DNA from: Actinostola sp. cb2023
Taxonomy: Eukaryota; Cnidaria; Anthozoa; Actiniaria; Actinostolidae
Length of the DNA: 64,000 bases
Reading direction: 5' to 3'
Assembly: GCA_033675265.1 (NCBI GenBank)
Contig: JAUJYZ010000523.1
Coordinates: forward strand, 161,501-225,500
The translations under genes and the position numbers were made by a program. The notes below the pieces were generated by a model. It was not told the origin of the DNA and did not search any database. It worked only from the letters and a program-made list of their open reading frames with translations. Shown here one piece after another: positions 30,203 through 40,521 of this stretch. Numbering within the stretch: the stretch's first letter is position 1; each line of letters begins with the position of its first letter.

Positions 30203-33200
30203 GTGGAAGAGGAGACAGCTAAACAGTTAAGAGACAGGAGACGGGAGGAAGAGCTAAAATTTGAACAAGTCAAGTTAGAACAGAGGTTTAAATACGAAAA
30301 ACAATTGAAACCTGAAGCTAGCGGCAGTCAGCCAAAGGAACGCATCAACGCTAAATTGCCCAAACTTGTCATCACCAAGTTCAAAGGAACTACTACTAGT
30401 GATTGGCTGCGATTTTGGAATCAATTTGAAGCGGAAATCGATCAAACAGAGGTCAATCAAATTACGAAATTCTCGTACCTAAAAGAGCTTCTCGAACCCA
30501 AAATCAGAGGTTTAGTCGACGGCCTACCTTTCAACTCAGAAGGATATGAACGAGCGAAAAATATCCTCAAAACCAGATTCGGAAAGACGAGTGAAATTAT
30601 AAACGCTTACGTCACAGAGCTAATGTCACTTCCGGTCATTCATGGATCCAATGCAGGCAAGATTTACGAGTTCTACGAGAAGCTATTAGCGAATGTACAG
30701 GCCTTAGAAACACTAGGCAAGCTAGGAGACGTGAAAGGTTATGTAAGGATGACGCTAGACAAGCTAGAAGGGATTAGAGGAGACTTAGTTAGACTCGACG
30801 ACAACTGGCAGGAGTGGGCGTTCCCACAACTAATCGAAGCGCTACGGAAGTGGACGGAAAGGAACCCACCCAAATTGGAGGAAAAATTGTCACAGACACA
30901 ACCCGATAAATTCAAGAAAGCGCGAAGCTTCCACGCAAAACAAGAAACAACCGTCGCAGCACGGACATGTTCATATTGCGAGAGCGCTGAGCATAAATCT
31001 TTGAATTGTGACAAGATCACCACTCCGTCCGACCGGAAGCAGCACCTGGCACAAAAGCAACTTTGTTTCAATTGCACCAGACCCAACCACAAGGCCTCTG
31101 AGTGCCGCAGCCAAGCAACCTGTCAAAACTGTCGAAGGAAACACCACACGTCAATATGCACCAACAACTCCGAGAAGACTTCCAATGAGAAAATGATGAC
31201 AGCAACAGGAAAGGGATCCGTTGTGTACCCTGTGGTCGTGGTCAACGTAAACGGTATCCAATGCCGTGCACTTCTAGACACAGGTGCCGGAAGCTCGTAT
31301 GCATCAGCGGCTCTGCTCAGCAGATTGCAAAAACGACCCTTGCGCAGAGAGTGTAGGAGGATCGAGATGATGATGGGATCAACAACCCAGGTGATCGAGT
31401 TGTACAAGCTTACCATAAGCAGCCTCCAAGGTGATTTTCAACTCGACGCAGAAGTTACTAAAGTCAACCGTGGAGTGTTACTCAACCTTGAGAATCCTCA
31501 CTACCGAAGCATCTTGAGCACGTACAAACACCTAGATGGAGTGAGTATGGCCGACACCGACGAGAAGGCAGAGTTACCGGTTCACATGATACTTGGAACA
31601 AGTGAGTATGCGAAGATCAAAACAAAGACCCCACCCAAACTAGGAAATCCTGGAGAGCCTATTGCAGAACTGACACGCCTCGGATGGACCATCCTATCAC
31701 CAGGTAAAGAACCAGATGTTTCCAGCATGTTCCTGACCCAGACTTCCACTACCGACTATGAAAATCTTTGTAAACTGGACGTCCTCGGACTAGAAGACCA
31801 GCTTAAGGATCACCACGATAACGTCTACGAAGAGTTTAAGGAACAGCTCGTTAGAAGTCCAGAGGGATGGTATGAGACAGGTCTTCTCTGGAGGGCCAAT
31901 CATCCTCACCTACCTAACAACAAGACGGGAAGTCTCCAGAGATTGAAAACCTTAGTTCGGAAACTAGAAAGACAACCAATGCTGAACGAATACGACAGAA
32001 TAATCAAGGATCAGCTATCGGAAGGGATAGTGGAGCCTGCGCATCATCCACCCGAAGGAAAAGAGTTCTACATCCCTCACAAGGCCATCATACGCGAAAC
32101 AGCAGAGAGCACCAAGGTACGCATAGTATACGACGCATCGGCTCGTGAGAAGGAAAGTGCGCCCTCACTCAACGAGTGTTTGGAAACTGGTCCGCCATTA
32201 CAAAATCACCTCTGGAGTGTACTGGTTCGGAACCGTTTTCATCCTGTGGCCCTTGCAGGTGACTTGAAGCAAGCTTTTCTCCAAGTACGAATACGGGAAG
32301 AAGACCGAGATGTTATGAGGTTCCATTGGCTCAAGGATCTGCAAACCAAGGAGGTGGAAACCTTGAGATTTACACGAGCCCTGTTTGGACTTGCGACATC
32401 GCCATTTCTGCTTGGAGCTGTAATCGAGCAACACTTGAATAATTGCAAGCAGAACTACCCTGAAGAGGTGAAGGAGATCAAGCAAAGTCTGTACGTTGAC
32501 GATCTCATCACCGGGGGAACAACGGTGAGTCAAGTGTATCAGCTAAAAGAGACCGCCAAGACCATATTTCAACAAGCTCAGTTTGAACTGCACAAGTGGC
32601 ACAGCAACATACCAGAACTTGAGAAAACAGGGCCTCCCGTCGACACAGATCAAAGCTATGCCAAGGAGCACCTCGGAGTCAAGAAAGGAGAAACCAAGTT
32701 ACTGGGTTTACCATGGAATAAAGAGAAAGACACCATCCAAGTTAAATTCCAGACCCCACTTACCGCTATCACCAAAAGGGGGATCCTTGGAAACTTAGCG
32801 AAGATTTATGATCCTCTCGGGCTAGCATCACCAGTAACAGTAGCTGCAAAGATGCTGTACCGAGATGCATGTGACAGCGGAGCAACATGGGACAAGGAGC
32901 TACCAACCGAGCAACAGAGAAACTGGAAGTCCTGGGAACAACATACACCAGAGAAGATAGAGATACCAAGGAGTCTTGTAGAGTTTCAAGAGGAAATCGA
33001 TTCCATCGAACTGCATGCCTTTGGAGACGCGAGTGGAAAAGGGGTGTCCTCAACTGTGTACGCCATTGTTCATCAACCATCGGGTGACAGTCAAGGCCTC
33101 GTAGCCGCCAAGTCTCGATTAGCGAAGAAAGGTCTGACAATACCAAGACTGGAGCTAGTAGCCGGACACATGTCAACAAACTTAGTACATAATGTCAAGG

Positions 33201-35095
33201 AAGCTTTAGAGGGACACCCAGTGACTGATGTTTACAGTTGGCTCGACAGTACCGTTGCCTTACACTGGATACTTGGAAACGGTGATTACAAACAGTTTGT
33301 TAACAACCGCATACGCAAGATCCAGGAGAAAGGATACATCCAGTGGAGACATGTGAGTTCTGGAGAGAACCCAGCAGACTTGGGAAGCAGAGGTGGTCAA
33401 GTAGACGAATCATGTGAGCTCTGGTGGAAAGGACCATCGTGGTTGTCCAAGCCAGAGGAGTGGCCTGCAAACATTGTAACTAGTCCAACAAAGGAATCGC
33501 AAACAGAAGCCAAAGCAATCAAGCAGGTATTAGCAGTAGCAGTCAAGACAGAGGATGAACTCGACCAAGCAATGCAGAAATGGGATTTCTGGAAAGCGAT
33601 ACGAATCACTGCGTGGGTAACGAGGTTTATAAGGAACTGTAAGAATCAGCGCGATACAAGAAAGTCTGGCCCCTTAACGACTGAGGAGACGAACAAAGCC
33701 CTACACAACTGGGTGAAAAGAGTCCAAAACAAAGGTGAATACGCAAGCAAATTCCAAGAGGACAAGCTTCAGCTAAACCTCCAAAAGAATAACGAAGGTG
33801 TGTACGAGTGCAGAGGGCGGATACAAGGCGACTATCCAATATATCTGCCAGACGGAGATATATTCACTGAAAAGCTGGTTGCGCACGCCCACTTGCAGAC
33901 CCTCCATGGGGGAGTAGGACTCACCATGAGTCACGTCAGAGCAAAATACTGGATACCAAGACTAAGGCGTATGGCGAGACGTATCATCAGGAATTGTCAC
34001 GGATGCAAGAGGTTTCAAGCGATAGCACTATCAAGCCCGCCCACGGGGAACCTACCAACCGACAGGACCGGAGGGTCAACCCCCTTCCAAGTAGTAGGAG
34101 TCGATTATGCTGGTCCTATCATTTACAAGCTTAAAAACGGCAAAGAGGGTAAGGCCTACATACTGCTGTATGCATGTAGTCTCACAAGAGCCCTTCACCT
34201 GGACCTTGTACCAGACCAAACAACTGAAGAGTTCATCAGGAGGTTCAAATGCTTCATAGCAAGACGTGGCAAACCACAGAAGATATACTCAGACAATGGC
34301 AGAACATTCGTCGCTGCAGCCAAGTGGCTAAAGAAGTTAAGAAACGACGAATCGTTCAACAACTGGTTGGCTAACGAAGGAATCAGATGGCAATTCAACT
34401 TGAGCCGAGCACCGTGGTGGGGTGGTCAGTTTGAAAGGATGGTTGGACTGACAAAGCAAGCCCTGTACAAGTCCATTGGAAAAGGAAACCTGCGGTGGAG
34501 TGAGCTTGAGGAAGTACTGCTGGACATCGAAGTCGCCCTCAACAACAGACCACTCAGCTACGTTGAGGACGATGTTCAAATGCCACTCTTAACCCCTAGT
34601 GCAATGCTATTTGGTCAACCCAGTCAGTTACCGGAACAAGAACCTGACACCATCGAAGACGTCGATCTGAGGAAACGAGCCAGATATCTGAGGAAATGCA
34701 AAGATGCGCTGTGGACAAGATGGCAAACGGAGTACCTGAAGGCACTCAGAGAGAGACACAACATGAAAAGCAACGCAAGAGAAACGACACTGAAACCAGG
34801 AGATGTCATGATCATCAAAAGCGATGAACGGAACCGCAGAAAGTGGAAGTTGGGGATCGTCGATCAGCTGTTCGAAGGACGAGATGGTGTAGTGAGAGGA
34901 GTACGTTTGAGAGCTGGCAAGTCCTACCTAGAGCGACCGATTCAACATCTGTACCCGCTAGAGGTGGCCTGCGACAGCACAGAGAGGAGAGGTAATCTGA
35001 ATGCTGAAGCCCCAACGTTTCGACCAAGGAGAGAAGCGGCAGCGTCTGCCCGCGAGAACATTCGCGCAATTGCACGAGATGAACTTGAAGACTAG
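30203..35095 (+). CDS. BEL/Pao gag-pro-pol polyprotein
   Basis: Open frame of 1630 codons; the first ATG-type start is not evident (the frame is open upstream to about 30130), so translation probably enters from the gag frame. Domains by residue counted from 30203: DUF1759-like gag about 50-220; zinc-knuckle Cys/His motifs 256-320; A17-type aspartic protease with LLDTGAG at 357-363; reverse transcriptase with YVDD at 764-767; RNase H with AFGDASG (Asp 942); integrase with an HHCC-type zinc region (TLHGG ... CHGC), then catalytic Asp 1301, Asp 1364 and Glu 1411; DUF5641-like tail about 1500-1595. All catalytic residues are present and there is no stop until TAG at 35093. The protein makes virus-like particles, copies the RNA and integrates the DNA copy in the nucleus. 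Confidence 0.93.
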   Translation: MEEETAKQLRDRRREEELKFEQVKLEQRFKYEKQLKPEASGSQPKERINAKLPKLVITKFKGTTTSDWLRFWNQFEAEIDQTEVNQITKFSYLKELLEPKIRGLVDGLPFNSEGYERAKNILKTRFGKTSEIINAYVTELMSLPVIHGSNAGKIYEFYEKLLANVQALETLGKLGDVKGYVRMTLDKLEGIRGDLVRLDDNWQEWAFPQLIEALRKWTERNPPKLEEKLSQTQPDKFKKARSFHAKQETTVAARTCSYCESAEHKSLNCDKITTPSDRKQHLAQKQLCFNCTRPNHKASECRSQATCQNCRRKHHTSICTNNSEKTSNEKMMTATGKGSVVYPVVVVNVNGIQCRALLDTGAGSSYASAALLSRLQKRPLRRECRRIEMMMGSTTQVIELYKLTISSLQGDFQLDAEVTKVNRGVLLNLENPHYRSILSTYKHLDGVSMADTDEKAELPVHMILGTSEYAKIKTKTPPKLGNPGEPIAELTRLGWTILSPGKEPDVSSMFLTQTSTTDYENLCKLDVLGLEDQLKDHHDNVYEEFKEQLVRSPEGWYETGLLWRANHPHLPNNKTGSLQRLKTLVRKLERQPMLNEYDRIIKDQLSEGIVEPAHHPPEGKEFYIPHKAIIRETAESTKVRIVYDASAREKESAPSLNECLETGPPLQNHLWSVLVRNRFHPVALAGDLKQAFLQVRIREEDRDVMRFHWLKDLQTKEVETLRFTRALFGLATSPFLLGAVIEQHLNNCKQNYPEEVKEIKQSLYVDDLITGGTTVSQVYQLKETAKTIFQQAQFELHKWHSNIPELEKTGPPVDTDQSYAKEHLGVKKGETKLLGLPWNKEKDTIQVKFQTPLTAITKRGILGNLAKIYDPLGLASPVTVAAKMLYRDACDSGATWDKELPTEQQRNWKSWEQHTPEKIEIPRSLVEFQEEIDSIELHAFGDASGKGVSSTVYAIVHQPSGDSQGLVAAKSRLAKKGLTIPRLELVAGHMSTNLVHNVKEALEGHPVTDVYSWLDSTVALHWILGNGDYKQFVNNRIRKIQEKGYIQWRHVSSGENPADLGSRGGQVDESCELWWKGPSWLSKPEEWPANIVTSPTKESQTEAKAIKQVLAVAVKTEDELDQAMQKWDFWKAIRITAWVTRFIRNCKNQRDTRKSGPLTTEETNKALHNWVKRVQNKGEYASKFQEDKLQLNLQKNNEGVYECRGRIQGDYPIYLPDGDIFTEKLVAHAHLQTLHGGVGLTMSHVRAKYWIPRLRRMARRIIRNCHGCKRFQAIALSSPPTGNLPTDRTGGSTPFQVVGVDYAGPIIYKLKNGKEGKAYILLYACSLTRALHLDLVPDQTTEEFIRRFKCFIARRGKPQKIYSDNGRTFVAAAKWLKKLRNDESFNNWLANEGIRWQFNLSRAPWWGGQFERMVGLTKQALYKSIGKGNLRWSELEEVLLDIEVALNNRPLSYVEDDVQMPLLTPSAMLFGQPSQLPEQEPDTIEDVDLRKRARYLRKCKDALWTRWQTEYLKALRERHNMKSNARETTLKPGDVMIIKSDERNRRKWKLGIVDQLFEGRDGVVRGVRLRAGKSYLERPIQHLYPLEVACDSTERRGNLNAEAPTFRPRREAAASARENIRAIARDELED

Positions 35096-35177
35096 ACACT
35101 AGTTATAGTCATATACTTGTTACAGTTGAAATTTAAATTCAAATTGATCATTGATATTTGCTACATAAATGAGACAA

Positions 35178-35189
35178 ATAAGGGGAGTG
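35178..35189 (+). promoter_or_regulatory. Polypurine tract of BEL/Pao element
   Basis: ATAAGGGGAGTG immediately before the 3' LTR, the expected plus-strand primer site. Confidence 0.6.
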
Positions 35190-35369
35190 TGTGGGGATCA
35201 AATAACCACAACATATACATGATGTAATCGGAGACTGAGAGAAGAGAGTGCGTGACATCGTTGTAAAAGCAGTGTGTGAGCTATACGCGAGCTGAGTGAC
35301 AGCAACTGTGATTGTGAAGTACAAAACATTAAAACCGTGAATAAATATTGTTCGAATCCATTTCCGACA
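35190..35369 (+). repeat. BEL/Pao 3' LTR
   Basis: 180 bp, identical to the 5' LTR, followed by AACT, the repeat of the four bases before the 5' LTR. Confidence 0.93.
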
Positions 35370-35536
35370 AACTATGTATATAAAATTCTAAATGCTAAGT
35401 AAATAATTACTATACATTCTAATTAAAATACTAATATAATTTAAATTTCTACTCACACCAGCCGAGTAGAGAGAGAGAGTCCGAAGGATTGACAGAATAA
35501 TATTACGTTAGCCGGTCGCGACCGTTTGACCTCTCG

Positions 35537-35673
35537 AACCATCCAAAACCACCCAAAACCATCCAAAACCACCCAAAACCATCCAAAACCACCTAAAACC
35601 ATCCAAAACCATCCAAAACCACCCAAAACCACCCAAAACCACCCAAAACCATCCAAAACCACCCACAACCACC
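35537..35673. repeat. CCATCCAAAACCAC minisatellite
   Basis: About ten units of ACCATCCAAA and ACCACCCAAA (period about 10). An inverted, shorter copy lies at 43629-43682. The neighbouring bases after the array (CACAACCA..CT..TATAAA) are also shared with the inverted copy, so both may belong to one dispersed element. Confidence 0.8.
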
Positions 35674-36013
35674 TATAAAACTGAGATGGAATTTAATGCC
35701 GATGTGAAAATAATGCATGTACACTACTTCCGAATGAATTAAAACGAATTGTCGGAAAACAAACTTAGCTTTATATACTTTGTATATTTTCGATTTTGGA
35801 AAGCTATAAATGCTTACTTCTCAATGTACAGCAGCTACATGTAACATTTTTGTAGCAATGCCATGTCATCTCTAAGGGCTATTTTTTTCCAAAATGAAAC
35901 TAAAAACTTGAAAGTATGCAAATCACGCAAAGTACATGTATCTCACGAAACACACCGAACGAGTATTTACTTCCGGTTGCTGTCCACGGCTATTAAACTC
36001 GTACTTTATAATA

Positions 36014-36298
36014 CTACGTAGAAATAAAAAGCTTAACACAACACCAACATGATAGAGCAAGAGAGAGCCAGGATCGGCAACCGTAGACAGCTGTTTCGTT
36101 CTTTTGGAACTCGTCAGTACGGTGTAGCGTGAGCAACAAACGCCAACTTAGAAAGCCAACGTATGTTACTTGCGCATCGACTCTGAAACTCAACCAGCTC
36201 AAATTTAGAAACCCGCCGATTGGCTCACACCACAACACGTGCGGTAATATGGTCCAAAGGGTAAGAAACCAAAATATCATGTCGGTGTTGTGTTAAAC
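36014..36298 (+). repeat. Dispersed repeat Y, copy A
   Basis: Starts ACTACGTAGAAATAAAAAGC and contains CACCAACATGATAGAGCAAG and GTGCGGTAATATGGTCCAAA. Copies B (37801-38026, same strand, internally deleted) and C (38024-38285, opposite strand) are nearly identical. Each copy keeps a long open frame on one strand, but no family is recognised. Confidence 0.7.
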
Positions 36299-36406
36299 CT
36301 AGGTGTGGATGGACAAAACCAATCCTACACTGAATGCATAGACAAACTATGCTAAAAATGTACAGCATATCGGATCTAAGAAGACCTACGGTCCAAAACA
36401 TGAAAA

Positions 36407-36527
36407 TATAAACTAGAAAAGAGGGAACCGTGAACGAAAATGCTGTAGGTATACGTAGGATCTGTAAAAGATCTAATCAGCTATACATATGGCAAACATG
36501 AAATTCAAGAAAGGCTGATACTACGTA
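36407..36527. repeat. Repeat X, inverted partner at 38278-38399
   Basis: ACTAGAAAAGAGGGAACCGT through GAAAGGCTGATACTACGTA is the reverse complement of 38278-38399. In the right copy it joins directly to repeat Y; in the left it is separated from Y by about 110 bp, so one arrangement has been rearranged. Confidence 0.65.
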
Positions 36528-37397
36528 ACTAGACGCTCTTGTAGCGTTAAGTCGGGCTTCTTTAAAAGCAAGCAGTGGTTGCTGCGATCGGTAATCTCGA
36601 CTGAATCTGATTTGCTCTCGATCATATATCCATTGTCAATGAAATATTGTCAATGGCAATAAAGCTCGAGCAAGAGCCCTCGCGCCGTAGACTAATGCAT
36701 CAAACACGTAGGCAAGGTAATTCATTAACGCACTATGGTTTAGAATGATCATAAAGTATTGTATATGTACAATAATCAAATCTCCCAGCACAAGAATAGC
36801 TTTTTCTAGAATATCACAATCATCAAGAGTATTTACCATGTCTTCTACTGAATACATGAAATTCGATACACAGGACGTGACGAGATAACGATCGCTTCTA
36901 CAATACTAATGAAATGTAACCTATTTGAACTAAATATAGATATCTTATAGTGCGATTAAAACTCGATAGAACTTGCTTTCCTTGCAATTTCAGTACTGCG
37001 ATTTCACAAACTCAGCGAATCATGAATGACAATGACATAGTTTATTTGTTACAATAAATATATCCATACAAATACAAATACCGTATACATAAACTATTAT
37101 CGGTCGGCTGAAAACCTTACAACTGTTCTCTTCTCTTCACCGCCGGCTGCATGTATCAACTCACTTCGTTCTAAGTTCTGAAGATCTCTAAACCCTTTGC
37201 GTGATCCAATATGTGACTCGAACAATCATGCACAATATTTCCAGCCGATTCTGGGCATTCAAATCAGTGATTTACTTACAACAATTTCAAAATTCAGCAA
37301 AATAAAGATCTATCAGTGTTATAAGCTTACCACCGAACACACAATTACAGCGGTACAAAGCATAGAAGACATTTGACTTCGTTTAGATTTCAATCAT
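36528..37397. other. Unannotated AT-rich segment
   Basis: No coding region recognised. A 73-codon minus-strand frame at 36636-36857 has no family features. Confidence 0.4.
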
Positions 37398-37406
37398 GTG
37401 TCACGG

Positions 37407-37480
37407 CATGCTCGAGGATCCAGCGGTTTTTGGCCGGTGACTTCGGAGCGCGGACAAAAACCGCTGGATCCTCGAGCATG
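37407..37480. mobile_element. 74 bp hairpin element with 9 bp target duplication
   Basis: Starts CATGCTCGAGGATCCAGCGG and ends CCGCTGGATCCTCGAGCATG, near-perfect inverted arms of about 27 bp (through TTTTTG). It is flanked by an exact direct repeat GTGTCACGG at 37398-37406 and 37481-37489. A 9 bp duplication is typical of Mutator-like elements, among others. Exceptionally small for a transposing unit. Confidence 0.75.
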
Positions 37481-37640
37481 GTGTCACGGTTGTGCGGATA
37501 CTCATGTGCAATATTGATAGCATATTTATCTTCTAACTTCTCGCATTTTGCTTTGATCCCCATTATTTCATCGTTTAACTCAACATGTGAAGTCATTTGA
37601 GCGATATTTGAGTTGTTTTGAGCAATATTTGCTTGTGAAG
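37481..37640 (-). pseudogene. Possible coiled-coil ORF fragment
   Basis: Minus-strand open frame containing SQANIAQNNSNIAQMTSHVE and LNDEIMGIKAKCEKLEDKYA, heptad-like and charged. It resembles the coiled coil of LINE ORF1 or related proteins, but I cannot name it. The 74 bp hairpin element interrupts it at its 3' end. Confidence 0.3.
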
Positions 37641-37770
37641 AATGGCTCGTGTTGATCAGAGCCTTCTGTAATTATCTGAGCGGCCGGCACAGGGCGCATG
37701 CGCTGTACGCTGTAGAACCCATTTTGCGATTTCAAGCCTAAGAAGAAGAAGAACGCTCTGCATTTTTAGA

Positions 37771-37795
37771 GTCGGGTTTCCACAGGAAGCCCGAC
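37771..37795. repeat. GTCGGG..CCCGAC hairpin
   Basis: GTCGGGTTTCC and GGAAGCCCGAC pair over 11 bases around ACA. It immediately precedes repeat Y copy B. Its core resembles the stronger GGGCTTCC / GGAAGGGCCC hairpins at 40186, 41454 and 42808. Confidence 0.6.
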
Positions 37796-37800
37796 TAATA

Positions 37801-38285
37801 AAAAGCTTAACACAACACCAACATGATAGAGCAAGAGAGAGCCAGGATCGGCAACCGTAGACGGCTGTTTCGTTCTTTTGGAACTCGTCAGTACGGTGTA
37901 GCGTGAGCAACAAACGCCAACTTAGAAAGCCAACGTATGTTACTTGCGCATCGACTCTGAAACTCAACCACTCAACGTGCGGTAATATGGTCCAAAGGGC
38001 AAGAAACCAAAATATCATGTCGGTGTTGGTTTCTTGCCCTTTGGACCATATTACCGCACGTGTTGTGGTGTGAGCCAATCGGCGGGTTTCTAAATTTGAG
38101 CTGGTTGAGTTTCAGAGTCGATGCGCAAGTAACATACGTTGGCTTTCTAAGTTGGCGTTTGTTGCTCACGCTACACCGTACTGACGAGTTCCAAAAGAAC
38201 GAAACAGCTGTCTACGGTTGCCGATCCTGGCTCTCTCTTGCTCTATCATGTTGGTGTTGTGTTAAGTTTTTTATTTCTACGTAGT
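37801..38285. repeat. Palindromic pair of repeat Y (copies B and C)
   Basis: Copy B (37801-38026) and copy C (38024-38285) meet head to head at ATCATGTCGGTGTTGG, forming an inverted repeat with 225-260 bp arms. Copy B lacks about 35 bp present in C and A. Identity of the arms is very high, so the palindrome is young or maintained. Confidence 0.75.
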
Positions 38286-38399
38286 ATCAGCCTTTCTTGA
38301 ATTTCATGTTTGCCATATGTATAGCTGATTAGATCTTTTACAGATCCTACGTATACCTACAGCATTTTCGTTCACGGTTCCCTCTTTTCTAGTTTATAA
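38278..38399. repeat. Repeat X, right copy
   Basis: Reverse complement of 36407-36527; directly follows repeat Y copy C. Confidence 0.65.
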
Positions 38400-38705
38400 T
38401 ACAGCATTAAAGTCATCCCAAAACTCACGTCAAAAACGTGATAACACAAGACAGTATCTGAAATTTTACTACAACAACAAAGGGGCCCAACAAAGAACTG
38501 CAATCCAAAAAAACTGCCCCAAGAATCAAACAATATATACGGTTTTGAACGCTTTCCGAAGAGAGCTGCTTGGCAGTATCTAGACACTTGTCAATTTCCG
38601 AGTGGTTGAAACACAGAATTTTTCAGTCTTTTAGATCGGTATATCCTTGTTTATACATTTTTCAAACTATGCGCGTAACCGGCTTACAGTGAGGACACAC
38701 TAACC

Positions 38706-38883
38706 GGGACCACTTGAGCAAAACTGACCAATCAGATTACACCTGAAAATAATCACATTCCAACAAAAGTCATCTGCGCCAATCAGCATTATGACTATAA
38801 TGCTGATTGGCCAAGACAACTTTTGTTGGAATGTGATTATTTTCAGGTGTAATCTGATTGGTCAGTTTTGCTCAAGTGGTCCC
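38706..38883. mobile_element. Near-perfect palindromic MITE
   Basis: Left arm starts GGGACCACTTGAGCAAAACT and the right arm ends AGTTTTGCTCAAGTGGTCCC; the arms match over about 65 bp, and the centre (CAATCAGCATTATGACTATA) is itself palindromic. Non-coding. Very low divergence suggests recent activity. Confidence 0.8.
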
Positions 38884-39286
38884 CATATCAAACTTATGTT
38901 ATACAAAAGGTCATTGTTTCACATATGCAGATGAGGCGAGTCTTGTTTAGGCGAAAAACAGCATGATTTTGATACATTTTTGCTTTTTACTGCATTGTTA
39001 AAATACAAATAAAAAACCTACCAACGGAATATCAAAGACGAATATGTAAGGAATGAATAAGCTGGCAATTCAAGCACAAATAAAGAGGTTTGAAGGTGGC
39101 ATTTTCCGTTTCTTCAAAGTCAATCGAACTGAAATCTCTGAAGAGATATAGGAGAGCGTGACATACGCTGCACACAAAATCCCTCTGAATTCTTTGGGAA
39201 TTGTGTCAATCAAAAACCTACCGCCGGATTCTAATGCTCTGTAATTGTACGCGCATTTTGATATAAAATACATGTATATTAAACTT

Positions 39287-40214
39287 AACAAGACGCTCAA
39301 TGAGCGTACACTCGGGCTTATGACAAGGACAATGTCAGTTGCGTGAGGAGAGACCTGACAATGACTGACAGTTGCGTGACGAGGGAGACTGTATATACAT
39401 GTATGTGTCGAGTTCATTTGATTTGCCTTTGACTTTGAGTTCATTTGATTACCTTTTGACTTTTAGTTCAATTGATTTGATTTTGATGAGTTCGTGTAAA
39501 GGCCCCCTCTCTAGCTTCAGATCCCGAAACGTCGAGTTTGGAATCGAGTTCGAGTTCGGGTTCGAGTTACGGTTCGAACGTCGAATAAAACAAGGACTAA
39601 AAATCAAAAGCTGCTTCTGTTAGATTTAAGATGTGACCTCAAGTGACCTCAATGAGTCACCGACACAAATATTCTCCCTTGTCACTGAGCGTCTTCTTCT
39701 GTAATAGATCCCTAAAATCTAAGGACGTTTTGATTTCGATTGTATTTTTGCCGTTCACTGACCTGTTTTGAGCGTGGAAATTCTGTTTTAAATAGCGCTT
39801 AACGTGGCGGTTCTAACATTAGATCGCGTAATAAATGTATGACTCAGACAAGGATCATACAACTGTCATCGTACTGAAAAGAACACGGATTTTCGAACAT
39901 TGACCTTTCTCGCCTTTGCTTTGATGTATGTTTTGAAGTACGATTTTTACGATTCCTTTTCCTTGTGAATTTTTCAAACGTGGAATAAAATAAACATTCA
40001 TCGTGAGTTATTGAAAATGATACGTCTTGAGGTTGCATAGGTCAGATGGTTCTGATAACGCCCTCACGTTTGTTTTTGTTAAACTTGAAACTCCGGATAC
40101 GATTAAATACGTCGCATACTTTCGTCATTCTTTAGCCGAATAAAAAAACTACGACTACTACTACTACCGAAAAACGCATTTTCTAACTCGGGCTTCCTTC
40201 GGAAGGGCCCGAGT
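39287..40214 (+). mobile_element. Hairpin-ended tandem unit 1 (Helitron-like candidate)
   Basis: Begins AACAAGACGCTCAATGAGCG and TACACTCGGGCTTATG, and ends with a 29 nt hairpin (ACTCGGGCTTCC, loop, GGGCCCGAGT at 40186-40214). Two more units follow directly head to tail with the same start and end. A 3' GC-rich hairpin, no long inverted ends, no target duplication and tandem copies are features reported for Helitron/Helentron relatives, but no Rep/helicase is present. Shared internal words include GAGCGTCTTCTTCTGTAATA and ACGTTTTGATTTCGATTGTA. Confidence 0.55.
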
Positions 40215-40290
40215 AACAAGACGCTCAATGAGCGTACACTCGGGCTTATGAAAAGGACAATGTCAGTTGCGTGAGGAGAGACCTGACAAT

Positions 40291-40521
40291 AGGGACCTTT
40301 AGATCCGACTACGAGTACGAAATCTAGTACGAGTACGACTTTTCAAACCGTGCCCGTACTCAAGATAATCACGTTTCACACCAATCTTTCTTCTCCAGAA
40401 GCCCTACTTCTACTGATGGATGACAGGGGAGGAGCGACGGCTGTTAGAACGAGATTATTTTGAAAATAGAAAGTCGTACTCGTACTAGATTTCGTACTCG
40501 TAGTCGGATCTAAAGGTCCCT
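40291..40521. mobile_element. AGGGACCTTTAGATCC MITE inside unit 2
   Basis: Ends AGGGACCTTTAGATCCGACT and AGTCGGATCTAAAGGTCCCT, with long subterminal GTACGAGTACG-type palindromes. Unit 1 provides the empty site (GACCTGACAATGACTGACAG at 39351-39370), which proves insertion and a 3 bp AAT duplication. Same terminal bases and AAT duplication as the 7653-8030 MITE. Confidence 0.85.

Larger units (their letters stand above)
29656..35369 (+). mobile_element. BEL/Pao LTR retrotransposon, nearly intact
   Basis: 5.7 kb element with two 180 bp LTRs that are identical by eye, a primer-binding site, a gag-like 5' frame, a 1630-codon gag-pro-pol frame and a polypurine tract before the right LTR. AACT borders it on both sides (29652-29655 and 35370-35373), giving a 4 bp target duplication with TG...CA ends. 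The domain order protease, reverse transcriptase, RNase H, integrase, with DUF1759-type gag and a C-terminal DUF5641-like region, is diagnostic of BEL/Pao. Identical LTRs imply recent insertion. There is no envelope-like gene. The only visible defect is a frame break near the 5' end of gag. Confidence 0.93.
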
